Assembly (NCBI GenBank): GCA_963662175.1
Contig: OY759216.1
Location: 40,813,087 to 40,877,086, forward strand
Direction of reading: 5' to 3'
Length of the DNA stretch: 64,000 nucleotides
Source: Aradus depressus
Taxonomy: Eukaryota > Arthropoda > Insecta > Hemiptera > Aradidae
Of this stretch, positions 43,675 to 53,630 are shown one piece after another. The position numbers were made by a program, and so were the translations under genes. The notes under the pieces are model-generated. The model made no database searches and was not told where the DNA came from. It saw only the letters and a program-made list of their open reading frames with translations. The number at the start of each line of letters is the position of its first letter. Position 1 is the first letter of the stretch.

Positions 43675-43812
43675 GGCTCAGAGGTAGCGTGTTCAAAATA
43701 GCGGGTTCGAAGCCCTTAGGCTTTTCTTAGACCCCTGCCTTAGGTGAATAAACCTGAGTTGGTAAAATTTACGACCCCCTTCGTAAAGACCGAGCATGAG
43801 TCACAATAATTA
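43675..43812 (+). mobile_element. SINE-1, heavily deleted
   Basis: GAGGTAGCGTGTTC, GCGGGTTCGAAGCCC, TAGACCCCTGCCTTAGGTGAA, GAGCATGAGTCACAATAATTA. Confidence 0.65.
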
Positions 43813-43829
43813 AGATAAAATTCAAAAAA

Positions 43830-44110
43830 ACTTACCATATGCTCAGCCAAAAATATACACTATAATGCCAAGCAGCTTACCTAAAACAAAATCAAAGACA
43901 TTATTACCTATTCAAATTTTTGTAATGTGTAGTAGCAACACTGCTTTGGACTATTTTCTACATAGATTGGAGCACTATAAGTTTGTTCGTATTGGTCCAA
44001 TATCGTCTGCTATCTCTCAATGTCTAAAACAAATTGGGTTTTAGGATGGTTTATTAGATGTAAATCCTACTCAGGACCACTTTCCAACCAATGGAATGCA
44101 TAAAAATTGT
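43830..44110. other. Unassigned stretch
   Basis: No feature supported. Confidence 0.5.
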
Positions 44111-44701
44111 GCTCTTCAGTTTTATTTACAACTTATATTTCAGGAGTTTTTTGTTTAGGTCAAAAATATAGGCGGTATCTTGTAAAATGTACTTAGCACT
44201 CGATGTGAAGTGGTCTTAATTTTCGTCTGATTTCGGCCAAAAACTAATCAAATTTAAGTTAGCACATGTGACTTTTTCTTTTCAAATTTTGCATTTATTG
44301 CTACAATTTTTTTTTTTGAGTTACTATGCTCACGAATTTTGTGAAAATGGTCGAAACGTGTTCAGGGAATTCAAATTTGGATGAAATCTCACGAAAATTG
44401 AACTTTACAATGGGGCCTAAGTACATTTTACTAGATACATGTCAAAACAGTCTTAAAATGACGGTTTGAAGCCTTTCCTTGATTTACCCGAAAACTGTGA
44501 GTCCTATCGAAAAATCGTTCTCTACAAATAATGTTACTTATAATATTTACAATGCCAATGTGTTCTTAGATTTGAGATAGGACCAATACGACAAAAGTTA
44601 TTGTGTGTCTTTAAAAATATAAAATAGATTTTAGTAGGAAATATTTCAAAGTTGTTAATTATAAAATTGTAAGAATAAAAAAAATAAATAAATAGCTATA
44701 A
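44111..44701. repeat. Family B copy, long
   Basis: GGCGGTATCTTGTAAAATGT, GATTTCGGCCAAAAACTAAT, GTGAAAATGGTCGAAACGTG, TCCTATCGAAAAATCGTTC, TAGATTTGAGATAGGACC. It runs directly into an M1 end at 44703, which supports B being interior sequence of a longer M1-ended element. Confidence 0.65.
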
Positions 44702-44738
44702 GTGATGTGGCCATTGCAGGACTTTCTCATACCAACCA

Positions 44739-44797
<59 letters not shown>

Positions 44798-44890
44798 CCC
44801 CCCCCCCCCCCCCCCCCCCTTCTCAAAATCATTTCATACAGGCATTACTGGGTATAAGAAAGACACTCTCAGAAGTATGCTGTACAATAA
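44702..44890. mobile_element. M1 end expanded by (CT)n and poly(C)
   Basis: GTGATGTGGCCATTGCAGGA, CATACCAACCACT, then (CT)n (44741-44793) and a C-run (44794-44819) where normal copies have only CTCTCTCTCCC. After that come TTCTCAAAATCATTTCATAC and GGCATTACTGGGTATAAG. Confidence 0.75.
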
Positions 44891-45125
44891 AACAAAAAAA
44901 ATCGTCAGCTCATTACTTTCATATCCCCAATAATACCAGAAATGATGAATCATGAATGACGTAAGTATAAAGTCATTGATCCCCTTACAATGATGGTTAG
45001 CTAACATGGAGTTCTGTGAAGATGAGGTTTGTTTTGGTAACTAGGTAGGACGGTTGGTTAAAGGGTACCCCATTGGGGTGGTCATTTGATTGGGAGAGTG
45101 GCTCTGCTAAAAGGTATGAATATTC

Positions 45126-45197
45126 AACAGTACACAGCACAGAGCACACAGCACACAGCACAGAGCACAGAACACAGAGCACACAGCACAGAGCACC
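45126..45197. repeat. Short tandem repeat, (CACAGCACAGAG)-like
   Basis: Alternating ACAGCAC and AGAGCAC units. The minus-strand VLCSVLC reading is a repeat artefact. Confidence 0.8.
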
Positions 45198-45545
45198 AGA
45201 TGAGATAGACCGCACTAACCCCTATATAGGACAGCAACCCCTCAGGCAGAACAGTTCAATTCTCTGAGACCTGTCTACATCCCGGCTCATGTATGAATAT
45301 TCCTATTGTTTTCCTTACGTTATAAATGGTTTTTTTTTTTGTTCTACGTCAAACTCAGGCGGAACCAGATGGTATCCCTACTCTTAGGGAATATTTATTT
45401 CTTTATCCAATTCGAGCAGAATAGCCGCATGTGTGGGTAATGAAATTTCTGGGGTCTCCATGTCAGTTTGATGGAAACTCTTATACAATACAATTTTTAT
45501 AAAAAAATGCGAACATGATAGACAATATAATTTAAAAGAAAAATG

Positions 45546-45630
45546 TTATGTGGCCATTCAGATCACTCTCGCCACTTCCTCTCTCACACAGACAGTGTAA
45601 TTCTGACTTTCTTATATCCAGTAATACTCC
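45546..45630. mobile_element. M1 fragment, deleted
   Basis: GTTATGTGGCCATTCAGATCACTCTCG, then GACTTTCTTATATCCAGTAATAC. Confidence 0.6.
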
Positions 45631-45631
45631 T

Positions 45632-45845
45632 CTATGATACGGGGGTGAACGGGTGCAGGTGCCTGATAACCACGCGGTAAGGTTTATCCTCCCTTAGATG
45701 GTAGCAATGGTAGATATAGCCACCCTGCTTCAGGTACTCGATGATCCTGTAGTCCCCCGGAGTATTCGTCTTCCGTTGCCAGACAGGCAAAGTGGTTTGA
45801 GGAAAAGAAGAGTTAAAATCTTGGTGACCTGAAAATAAGTGGAAC
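45632..45845 (-). pseudogene. Jockey-type ORF1 (gag) fragment
   Basis: Minus-strand residues TPGDYRIIEYLKQGGYIYHC and KPYRVVIRHLHPFTPVS match the central region of Jockey-type ORF1 (compare RVVIRGLHPSTSV at about residue 168 of the gag at 3997-5289). Only this part is present: no zinc knuckles and no start. It is a gag relic from a subfamily different from the complete element. Confidence 0.72.
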
Positions 45846-45929
45846 GTCAACTGGTCAGGCTATACCCTAGTAGATCTCTTGGGAGATACAATTCTTTAAG
45901 AGGACCCGAAATGTACACTACTACAAAGC

Positions 45930-46115
45930 ATGCGACCCTCGAATGTCCATTGGGCCTAGGATGGAATTGATACGCGGGACAGTATCTGGGACAGGACCTA
46001 CGGCTACTGGTGACGGTGACCAGCTATCCAGCGTTCAGCAGATTTGTCGCTTCCTGATGGAGAAAGAAGAAAACACTCTAACCCTGCGCCGTGGATGACC
46101 GCCGACCGCCACATC
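45930..46115 (+). pseudogene. R1-type ORF2 3' end fragment
   Basis: Reads ATLECPLGLG (finger end), then QYLGQDL and SYPAFSRFVAS with stops, and a Lys-rich end. These align with VVLECPLYDG, SYLGLNL, GYPAFGRFVSSW at the C-terminus of the R1-like ORF2 at 38032-40980. GGATGACCGCCGACCGCC after the stop matches that element's 3' UTR. Dead. Confidence 0.78.
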
Positions 46116-46255
46116 GTAGTACAGCCAGCCAGCGCCCCACCTTTATATTTATATGTATAAAATAAACAGTTAGTAGGCCCTTTCCTCCGACTAATGTTAT
46201 GGCCTCCTCTGGAAGAAGGCAATCCACCTAAGCATCCACTACTCTTATCCCTTCC

Positions 46256-46350
46256 CTGATAGCTCTACTGAGGGAGTTTTAAATGTTACATACCCAGGTT
46301 TAGTTACCCAAAGTAGAGGTCTATAACGAGTACTTGACATCGCACAGACT
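46256..46350 (-). mobile_element. SINE-1 body fragment
   Basis: CTCTACTGAGGGAGTTTTAAATG, GAGTACTTGACATCGCACAGACTC. Confidence 0.6.
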
Positions 46351-46440
46351 CATTTATGGTGGCAGTATGGTGGTCCTTCTGCACAGACATTCAAAATTAC
46401 CCCTAACATAAAAGCGTAACTACTCCCCACATCCCTAATC

Positions 46441-46616
46441 AAACCTCTCTGGCTATACGGTTCACAAATACGGCTGAAACAACCAATCTAAAACATATTA
46501 AGGTTTTCCAGTCAAAGACACTCAGACTCATTACACAATGTCCACCATACGAAAGCAACAGAACATTCCACAATGAACTCATGATAAACACAGTAGACGA
46601 CACAATGACAACACAG
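46441..46616 (+). pseudogene. Jockey-type ORF2 C-terminal fragment
   Basis: Plus frame starting in the third codon position of the KPLW phrase: TNTAETTNLKHIKVFQSKTL, RLITQCPPYESNRTFHNELM, INTVDDTMT. This is the same block as IKRIQIFQSKIL and RLITQCPPYVSNKTLH in the Jockey element at 1315-3399. Truncated on both sides. The preceding KPLWLYG is one frame off, so a frameshift is present. Confidence 0.78.
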
Positions 46617-46649
46617 GACCTTTAGAGGCTCACTTTCTTCACCACAGTT

Positions 46650-47600
46650 GCCGCACAATTCTCCCAGGAGACTGAAGAGGAGATAGAACCGTGATAATAT
46701 AATTCTAAATTGCAACCCCTCACTTTTTGAAATTTAAACAAGACAATTCCCCCATTGTTTACAAATTTCCCCTTCAGAAGCTACCGCTGGGTGGTCTTCC
46801 TCTCTCACGCCACTCAAGACATCTATCCATCACACGGCCTCTTGGTGGCTGGTTATTGCGGAAAGCCATAATTACGACCAAATCTTGTAAGAAAAATAAA
46901 TCTATTCAGTAGGCAATTTTTATTTTGTGTAAGAAGAATTTATTTTTATGGAATTAATTATAAAGTGAGAATAAAATATTTTTGTTTTATTTCAAGCAAC
47001 CTTTTAAAATGTAATGAATTTTTTAAGAAAGTATTTTTAAAGTAAATTTGAAATGTTTTCTAAATTTATGTTTGAAATAAAAGGCACTTTAAAGATATTT
47101 AGATTCAAGAGTAATATTATTTTAATTAATTATTTTGAATAAAATTCAATGTTTTTACGAAAAATGTGCCAATCCGGACTTCGTGATCAGGATAATCAAC
47201 AACCATCCTAGGGAGTGATAAGAAACACGTAGATTTTTTCATAAGGAATGGTTCTCAAAATCTAAGTAACAAAACAAAAAGACCCGACAATAAGATTACT
47301 GAGTAGATGAGATTAAAATAGTGAGTGTCTCACTCATTGAGAAGCTAGAAGTTGGTGGAATGGAGGGTGAGTGTATTTGGTTGATCAGAGGAGAGCTGAG
47401 GGTACACAAATAGAATTATGTTGGCCAAAGTCTCTAAGTTAGTGGGCAGCTCACGTAGCAAGGCGAGATGTCCCACCCTTTCTTTCTTAAGCTCCTAGGA
47501 TCTTTGAGATTTTTGATGCGGTCCAAGACCTCACATCCACCAACCAGACCCAACACAACTGAGAAAAGGTAAATCACTGTCAATGAACCTCCCCAGTTGA
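46650..47600. other. Unassigned stretch
   Basis: 46910-47160 is AT-rich. 47160-47560 is more balanced. No recognised domain. Confidence 0.4.
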
Positions 47601-47604
47601 TCTA

Positions 47605-47640
47605 CATACAAGGGCGTATCCAGGATGTTCATCCGGGAGT

Positions 47641-47671
<31 letters not shown>

Positions 47672-47830
47672 TTTCGTTGACAGTCTGAGTCTGTGCGCAA
47701 GACCGCAAGAGGTCCTTCGAGGCATCACTACGACTTCTTTCTCAATTTAACGTCTTTAGCCTTAACGAAACATATGCGGTGGGGGGGAATTCTGCTTTTA
47801 CCCCACCTCCTTGTATCCGCCAGTGCTTTA
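47605..47830. mobile_element. Short MITE-like unit with G-run
   Basis: Starts AAGGGCGTATCCAGGATG and ends CTCCTTGTATCCGCCAGTG, roughly inverse. A 30-base G-run lies at 47641-47671. It shares its first 25 bp with 20936-20965. Inserted in or next to Family A. Confidence 0.5.
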
Positions 47831-48190
47831 TAGACTTACATTCTGATTCATCACAATAAATTTTGAGTCGATACATTCATTACAACGGCTGTTATTAGAG
47901 TTTTTGTATTAAACCTCCCCCTAATCCATCCTTTTATTTGGCCGATTTGGCTGAAAATAAATAGGTGTCGACCTCTGCATACACATATAAAATTTCGTGT
48001 TGATTCATTCATTCTATCGAGAGTTAACGTCTTCACAGACACATGCATACATAAACATAGACAGAATTTTTTTTTTTTACAATTTTGAATCAGGCTTTCG
48101 GAAAACATGAAATTCCCGTTATAATCCAACTTCGAATTTGTGGCCGATTACGTCACTTCCCCTATACTTCGTATAGCTGGGGAAGTAATA
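47831..48190 (+). repeat. Family A 3' part
   Basis: GATACATTCATTACAACGGC, CTGAAAATAAATAGGTGTCG, CATTCATTCTATCGAGAGTT, and the closing CTTCGTATAGCTGGGGAAGTAA. Confidence 0.8.
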
Positions 48191-48267
48191 ATTAGCTGAT
48201 GATTGTTCAGAGGTAGTTTGATGTTGGCTCACTCTGGTGGCATTCAGTGGCTGCTGGCCTCCATTAG

Positions 48268-48312
48268 TTAGTTAGTTATTGTGACTCATACCCGGGCTTT
48301 AAATCGAGATGG
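48268..48312 (-). mobile_element. SINE-1 tail fragment
   Basis: TTAGTTAGTTATTGTGACTC and CCCGGGCTTTAAATCGAG. Confidence 0.65.
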
Positions 48313-48314
48313 GT

Positions 48315-48482
48315 ATAATTGAAAGCATTGAAATAAAATTGCTTATAATTTCTGCATTTATTGATATTGGATAATAACGAGGGTAAAAACAATAATGTTT
48401 CCCCACTCTCGTCCTCAGTTTATGGCCTGTCTGTCCAATATAAAAACATTTACAATATTTACTAGTGGCTAACTTACTTTTT
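48315..48482 (-). pseudogene. Penelope-like element GIY-YIG endonuclease fragment
   Basis: The minus strand reads TSKYCKCFYIGQTGHKLRTR then VGKHYC. This is the Cys-rich lead-in plus Y-x-G-Q-T core of the GIY-YIG nuclease domain at the C-terminus of Penelope-like retroelements, which cuts the target DNA. The catalytic Arg-equivalent region (L-TR-EH) is partly kept. No RT domain is present, and the fragment stops at the RTE-like tail at 48483. It is short, so it is certainly dead, but the motif is specific. Confidence 0.65.
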
Positions 48483-48541
48483 AACCCCCGACGCAAAAGG
48501 AAGGGTGTTATAAGTTTTTGAAGTCTTTGTCTGTCTGTGTG

Positions 48542-49038
48542 GAACCTGAAGTATAGGATCTACAGCTCCATGGTAAAGCCCGTTCTGATCTATGGGTGTG
48601 AAACCTGGACCCTGACCTCATATCTGGAGAAACGTTTCCAGACGTTTGAAAATAAAGTGCTGAGGAAAATAGCAAGTCTGGTCAAGGATAGAGAAACCCA
48701 AGAGTGAAGGATCAGAACCAACAGGGAGCTGAGAGACATCTTCTGGCAACACCCAACCGTAGTTGCAGATATGAAATCACGGCGCTTAAGATGGGCTGGA
48801 CACGTGGTGAGAAGCGGACCGCAGACAGCCATAGGACGCATCATGGACGCTCAGGTCCAAGAAGCCAGATCACGAGGAAGATCACGGCTGAGGTGGACTG
48901 ACCTGGTGAAGAAGGATGCTGTGGAACACCACGTAGTGAACTGGCGACCGGTGGCGCACGACAGATCGCGGTGGAGAAGGCTAGTGTGGGCGGCTAAGGA
49001 TCTTCAGGGTTCGTCGCCAACGGAGTAAGAGTAAGTAA
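48542..49038 (+). mobile_element. RTE/X-like LINE 3' end, 5'-truncated, with TSD
   Basis: About 497 bp with a 13-bp target duplication GTCTGTCTGTGTG (48529-48541 and 49039-49051) and a short (AGTA)n-type tail instead of poly(A). The plus strand encodes the C-terminus of an endonuclease/RT protein. Microsatellite-like tails are characteristic of RTE-type and related LINEs. Confidence 0.8.
48543..49026 (+). pseudogene. LINE endonuclease/RT protein, C-terminal fragment
   Basis: Reads KYRIYSSMVKPVLIYGCETW, TLTSYLEKRFQTFENKVLRK, then, after a register change near 48700, MKSRRLRWAGHVVR, RGRSRLRWTDLVKKD, RWRRLVWAAKDLQG and a stop at 49026-49028. YGCETW and RRLRWAGHV are hallmark blocks behind the RT thumb of RTE-like and related LINEs. 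The polymerase itself is absent because of truncation. Confidence 0.82.
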
Positions 49039-49285
49039 GTCTGTCTGTGTGTGTCTGTCTATGGCATCGTAGCTCCAAGACGGCTGAACCGATTTCAAAG
49101 CGTTTTTTTTTTGTTTCAAAAGCTGGTATTTGTGAGATGACTCTTAGACATGTTTGGTGGAAATCGGGAATGCCGTTTCCAAGATCTTCAGGTTTCATCA
49201 GAGCATGTGTAGGGATCTCGGCCTCTATTATAGCTAGAGACTAGGAGTTTGAGCTCAAATGTTTATAAGCCAAGCCCCCAAATTT

Positions 49286-49638
49286 TAATTTTTAATTTAA
49301 TATTTTTTATCCAATATTATTTTAATACATATATGTTCCCAAAATGTGAGAAGTTTTGGATGACCGGTTAAAGATGAGCTGGAGTGTACTGAGTTGGACC
49401 AAGTAAAATATTCAATGAGCCGACAAGGGTGGGTGGGTCTTGATTAGGGAGGACTCTGACATTAGCATAAAGGTAAGTGTTTGCACTCTCTACCTCAGCA
49501 CGGATGTTTGGGCATCTCATCATGAGAGGCTAACCAACCAACACGACTGGCTCCTTCAGATCAAGCATCTCCCATTAGAAACCTTTTTTACCACACCCCC
49601 ACCCTCTTAACTTTTTATATGATCAAGTAAAGAATACA
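49286..49638. other. Unassigned stretch
   Basis: No feature supported. Confidence 0.5.
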
Positions 49639-49639
49639 G

Positions 49640-50605
49640 AATCCAGCTCAAGATCCCTTAGTTTATATTGTCTGGGAGGTAAAATAAACTTAAGCACGCC
49701 GTCCTTCTGATGAGACTTTAAGCGATGGTCTCGAGCCTGTACGATATCACGTACTCGTTAACCCTAGTTGGGTGGACCCCGTAATTATTACGGCGCTCTC
49801 TAGCTATCAAAGGGTGGAAGGTGGAAGGCTGTATTTCTAGATATGCCTCGAGCAACAGTCAAGGTTAAATCCCTGCCATTGTCAGCCACGTCCTCTCCAA
49901 CATTTCTTCCAGGAGACTCTAAATCGGTAAGTCTACCCGCAATTTTTACGGTGGTTTACTCTTTCACGTAACTTTTCTTCGTAAATATTACGGGGGTATA
50001 CACTTCTCTGCAATTTTTATCCTATTATATTATTTTATTTTATTTTTATATTTTCGTTCATTATTCTTGTTTGAATGTTTTATTTGATTATTTTTGTTCA
50101 CGTTGTTTAATTGTTATTGTTCAATATTTTTTATACACGCTTTGATTTTCTTTTATATTTTTACCAGAAAATATTAAATATGTGATTTTGTAATCCTCAC
50201 TGTCATTTTGTAACCAGTCAGCAATAATTTTCGCTTTGTGAAAGTAGATGAAGATACTTAGTTTATATATAAAAAAATACTAATTGAAAATGAAAGTTAC
50301 CCTTATTGCCTTAAGTATTCCTAAATAATAAAAAAAAAAAAGTATGTTTAAAATTAAAATAAAATGTTCATAATTATTCGTTTTACTCATTTTGACAATT
50401 TTTTTTCTTAAAAAATGAAATTTCAATTGTAGTCGTAATTTTTACTGGGGTTTACTATCACCCGCTTGAGTCTTAAGGGTTAAAGACCTTTCCTAGATGA
50501 ATAAAAAAATAGGGTAGTCAAAATTTAGAACTCCCTAGTAGAGTCGGGCTCATGTCCACCAGATTGACAATGACCTCGAAGTTAAAGTCCGGGCATGAGT
50601 CATAC
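49640..50605 (+). mobile_element. SINE-1, subfamily 1, interrupted by a TTAA element
   Basis: 49640-49761 carries AGCTCAAGATCCCTTAG, the hairpin AGTTTATATTG/TAAAATAAACT, GCACGCCGTCC and TACTCGTTAA. 50480-50605 continues TTAAAGACCTTTCCTAGATG, the GTAGAGTCGGGCTCATG region and GGGCATGAGTCAT. Removing 49762-50483 restores the consensus TACTCGTTAAAGACC. Confidence 0.9.
49762..50479. mobile_element. piggyBac-type MITE, 718 bp
   Basis: Starts CCCTAGTTGGGTGGACCCCG and ends TTGAGTCTTAAGGG, flanked by TTAA on both sides (49758-49761 and 50480-50483). TTAA targets and CCY...RGG ends are the signature of piggyBac transposons. Subterminal repeats of the form GTAAnnnTTACGG occur at about 49790, 49940, 49982 and 50440. 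No transposase frame exists, so the element is non-autonomous and depended on an enzyme elsewhere. Confidence 0.85.
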
Positions 50606-50609
50606 TAAG

Positions 50610-51105
50610 TCTTTCTCATGTACGCAAATAAATTATTTAAAGATTTATATCATATGTACCTCTCTGTGTGTTCATTGTACATAGTGAAGTTCCTGATGTT
50701 CTGAAAACTGGGTCGCCTTAGAGTATGTCAACGTATTGGAAGGTCATCAGCGTTGTCAATAAATAATTGATAAGAAGATCTAAGTATACGGACCCACAAA
50801 AGGATATGTGTGACCTTTAAATAGTGGGGGAGGTCTGATTTAGTGATGAGGAAGACAAAGGAATACTAACGATTGTACCAAACTTGATTAATAATGGAAA
50901 CAGCTCAAATTCATGAGTTGGGTAGTAGCACCCATCTAACTAGAGGTCTACTATTTATAGGAGAATGGACAGGCAAACGATTAATGCTACGAGTTGTTAA
51001 TTGATAGACATTTATACAAGTGTATATCGATGGCTCCGAGGAACAAGAAAGTAATATTTTCGTGAAAAAGTAGGATAAATGATAATTAAGGTTCAACACT
51101 TGTCC
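50610..51105. other. Unassigned stretch
   Basis: No feature supported. Confidence 0.5.
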
Positions 51106-51109
51106 TCCA

Positions 51110-51255
51110 GTGTAACTCAACAGTAATGTGTACCTCAACAGTAATGTGTACCTCAACAGTAATGTGTACCTCAACAGTAATGTGTACCTCAACAATAATG
51201 AGTACCTCAACAGTAATGAGTACCTCAACAGTAATGTGTACCTCAACAGTAATGA
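51110..51255. repeat. 18-bp minisatellite, about 8 units
   Basis: Unit GTGTACCTCAACAGTAAT with few variants (GAGTACC, AACAATAAT). Being 18 bp it gives a 6-residue repeat on the minus strand. It abuts the Tc1 relic exactly where upstream transposase sequence should be. Confidence 0.9.
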
Positions 51256-51816
51256 ATGTTCTTCTCAGACGAAACCAGGGTTAGTCTGCATTCACCAGAA
51301 GACGTGAACGTGTATGGAGAAGGGATGGGGAGAGATTCGCTGAAGCTTGTTTGTCATCCAGTGTGCCTTTTGGAGGGGACTCAATAATGTTCTGGGGAGG
51401 GATTTGTTACGACGCGTGCACAGAGTTGGTCAACGTATCTAGACCAGCTTTGAATGCCCAAAGATAGTGACTGATAATCTTGAAGAGTACGTAGTGCCAT
51501 TTGGCTCCTTTAATCGGTCCAGATTTCATTCTGATGCATGCTCGTCCACATTGTGCAAGAGGGGTAACTGACTACCTTCGAGAAGTTGTTATAGCCACTA
51601 TGGATTGGCCTTCAAGAAGCCCCAATAGAGCATGTCTGAGTCATGGTAAAAAGAAGGGTTCGAGCCCAGGATCCACCTCAGCATAACCTTGCTCAGCTGG
51701 ATACGGCTGTAAAGGAGGAATATCTCTCCGGAAGGCCTCCCAATCTGATGAGACGGATGAAAAGAAGGCTCCAAACTGTCATATCTGCCAGAGGAGGAAA
51801 CACCAAGTACTGAAAA
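51256..51816 (+). pseudogene. Tc1-like transposase fragment
   Basis: C-terminal half of a Tc1/mariner superfamily transposase, broken by frameshifts and stops. Pieces read in different frames: VLFSDETRVSLHSP (first catalytic Asp), IMFWGGI, APLIGPDFILMHARPHCARG (the second catalytic Asp of the usual QDNA-PH block is lost), DYLREVVIATMDWPSRSPN (third acidic position lost), and QLDTAVKEEYL, LMRRMKRRLQTVI. The DNA-binding N-terminal half is missing; the minisatellite takes its place. DTAVKEEW and MRRRLQ-like ends are typical of Tc1. Confidence 0.8.
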
Positions 51817-52047
51817 AATCAAGAGGTTACAGCATCCCAAACGGCTTCTCTTGTTATCTAATTTTCTTTTAATTGTCTTATATACTGAAACATTTGATTT
51901 TCTGTTCTGTATTATTCAATACATTTTATTGCAGCAATATTGTGTAGAAATTGTTTATTTTCCACTGAATTTTAAATAAACCTTCAATAAAAATAGTAAT
52001 TATAAGTTTAAAATAAAAACAACTGAAGAAAATAAAAAAAATACTAA

Positions 52048-52075
52048 GCTGAGCCTTAATTTTGAGCAGTTGTGT
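52048..52075. repeat. Probable right end of the Tc1-like element
   Basis: CTGAGCCTTAATTTTGAGCAGTTGT resembles Tc1-type inverted ends (their inverse starts ACAACTGCTCAAAATTAA). I could not find the matching left end. Confidence 0.4.
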
Positions 52076-52370
52076 GACAAATAGTTGTGTGTCTGTATTC
52101 TTCCCTTGGAATATCCTATAGTGTATATAGCCAGCCAGAAGCCAGCAAGTCTAATAAGAAAAAAATAAAAATATTTTCTTCAAACAGCCCTGGCAGGAAA
52201 TCCCCTTGAAAGAATTGATTGAGAAGTGCTCATCTATCAAGAGGAGGGGGAACACTATATCATTCTGTGCCATTTATTTATTTATTTTTTTTTATCTCTG
52301 AACAAACATAATTATAGAAAAAGAAATAGTTATGGGCTGAAATAATTTTTAAAAAATATTGTCACAGACT
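52076..52370. other. Unassigned stretch
   Basis: No feature supported. Confidence 0.5.
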
Positions 52371-52835
52371 TCCAATTTTTTATCCAATTGCGCAATAAAA
52401 AGTCCGGCAATCTACTTTCCTAACGCGAATTATATTATAAAGTTTTCTCTCTCCCTCTAAACCAATTGATTGTTTTGTCTAATAAACGACGATGGTGTAA
52501 ACCGAAACAGGTACGCATTATGTATTATATTTTTGTTGTATTAAACAAGTTCTTTGTTTATATTTAAGTTAAAAACTAATAACATAAATAAACCCAAAAA
52601 CTAATGAGTTGAGCCCCCCTCCTGGAGGCCTGAGCTGACCCCTCCGCCGGGGTTTCTGGATACACATTCTCAGACACACAGACAGATTTGAATTATGACA
52701 AGTTATGTACTTGGAGTTTTCACCGGAATTTCGTGTTTTCTCGAACCCCCTGATTCCAAAAATGAAAAAAAAAAAAAGTCTGTCTGTGAATGTGTGTGAC
52801 TTTTATACATTACTTCCGATAAAAGTTTTCAGTCA
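52371..52835. repeat. Family A pieces
   Basis: 52375-52490 is the plus start (CGGCAATCTACTTTCC, CTCCCTCTAAACCAATTG). 52690-52835 is minus (GGAGTTTTCACCGGAATTTCG, GTCTGTCTGTGAATGTG). Confidence 0.6.
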
Positions 52836-52968
52836 TATGCTGATGACAGGGAGAACCGACGTTCGACATCCCCTGCTATTCAAAATCCACGGACACCGCA
52901 ATGAGTCTGGCAACGGTTACGTACCTTAGGGTAGGGATCGGGCCGGGCCTCAACGTGATCGCCAAAAG
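52836..52968 (+). pseudogene. R1-type ORF2 fragment, post-polymerase region
   Basis: Reads MLMTGRTDVRHPLLFKIHGH, then in another frame ATVTYLRVGIGPGLNV. It aligns with AAMLMRGKSDARHPLVLAVY and VVTYLGVGIGPGFNV of the R1-like ORF2 at 38032-40980. Only about 130 bp remain, inside Family A sequence. Confidence 0.75.
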
Positions 52969-52969
52969 C

Positions 52970-53630
52970 AAAACATCTATTGATTTTCAGGGACCCAGAA
53001 ATTGAATTTTAGGTCATTGTCGTTATCAATCTATGGATTTTCCATCAAAGTGGGTAAATAAGAGGTGGTTTTAAAGAGGAGCAAAACTGCAATTTCCTCA
53101 AATGAATATAAGAACTCGAATTTGAACTCATGTTTTTGATAGTCGTGGAGTAGAAGCGAACTCTTCAGGATGATTTGTTCAAAGAAGGGGAACTTGAAAA
53201 TGTTTCGAAATATTTTCAAACCAAATTGTAGACATCTCTGGAAAAATTTCGAAAAAAAGTTACCACATATTTTCTTCTCAAACCATTTTTATACCATTGG
53301 AGCCAATTTCCTCGGCTCGAAGAAGAGAAGAGCAATCAAACCTGAACTGAATAGATAAAATGAAGAGAAGATATCTAGGGGTGGGTCACGAACAGATATT
53401 ACCATTGGAGGAAATTGTTTTCATTTTTTCAAATTGCACCCTATCAACTATTATAGCTACCTTTAAAATTGTTCTGACCGAATAACGTCAATGGTGACCT
53501 AGATATCTCACCCGAAGTACCTACATTTTATAATCTCCTAGTTCTTAATATCAAAAAATGATTCCCATCCTCAGCTTATAGACTGTAAATGAGACTTTAA
53601 AAACGAAATCATTTTTTTCACATCCCCTAT
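52970..53630. other. Unassigned stretch
   Basis: 53165-53215 and 53040-53070 are AT-rich with no domain. Nothing supported. Confidence 0.45.

Larger units (their letters stand above)
48483..49285 (+). repeat. RTE-like 3' tail, split by an insertion
   Basis: CCCCCGACGCAAAAGGAAGG to TTTGTCTGTCTGTGTG, then the insert 48542-49038, then GTCTGTCTGTGTG, GGCATCGTAGCTCCAAGACG, GGCTGAACCGATTTCAAAG and TTTGAGCTCAAATGTTTATA. Without the insert it is collinear with the inverse of 24575-24880. Confidence 0.8.

Noticed and set aside
47641..47671. Long G-run as a G-quadruplex regulatory element (also 9772 and 29494)
   Set aside because: Homopolymer runs inside repeats; slippage is sufficient explanation.
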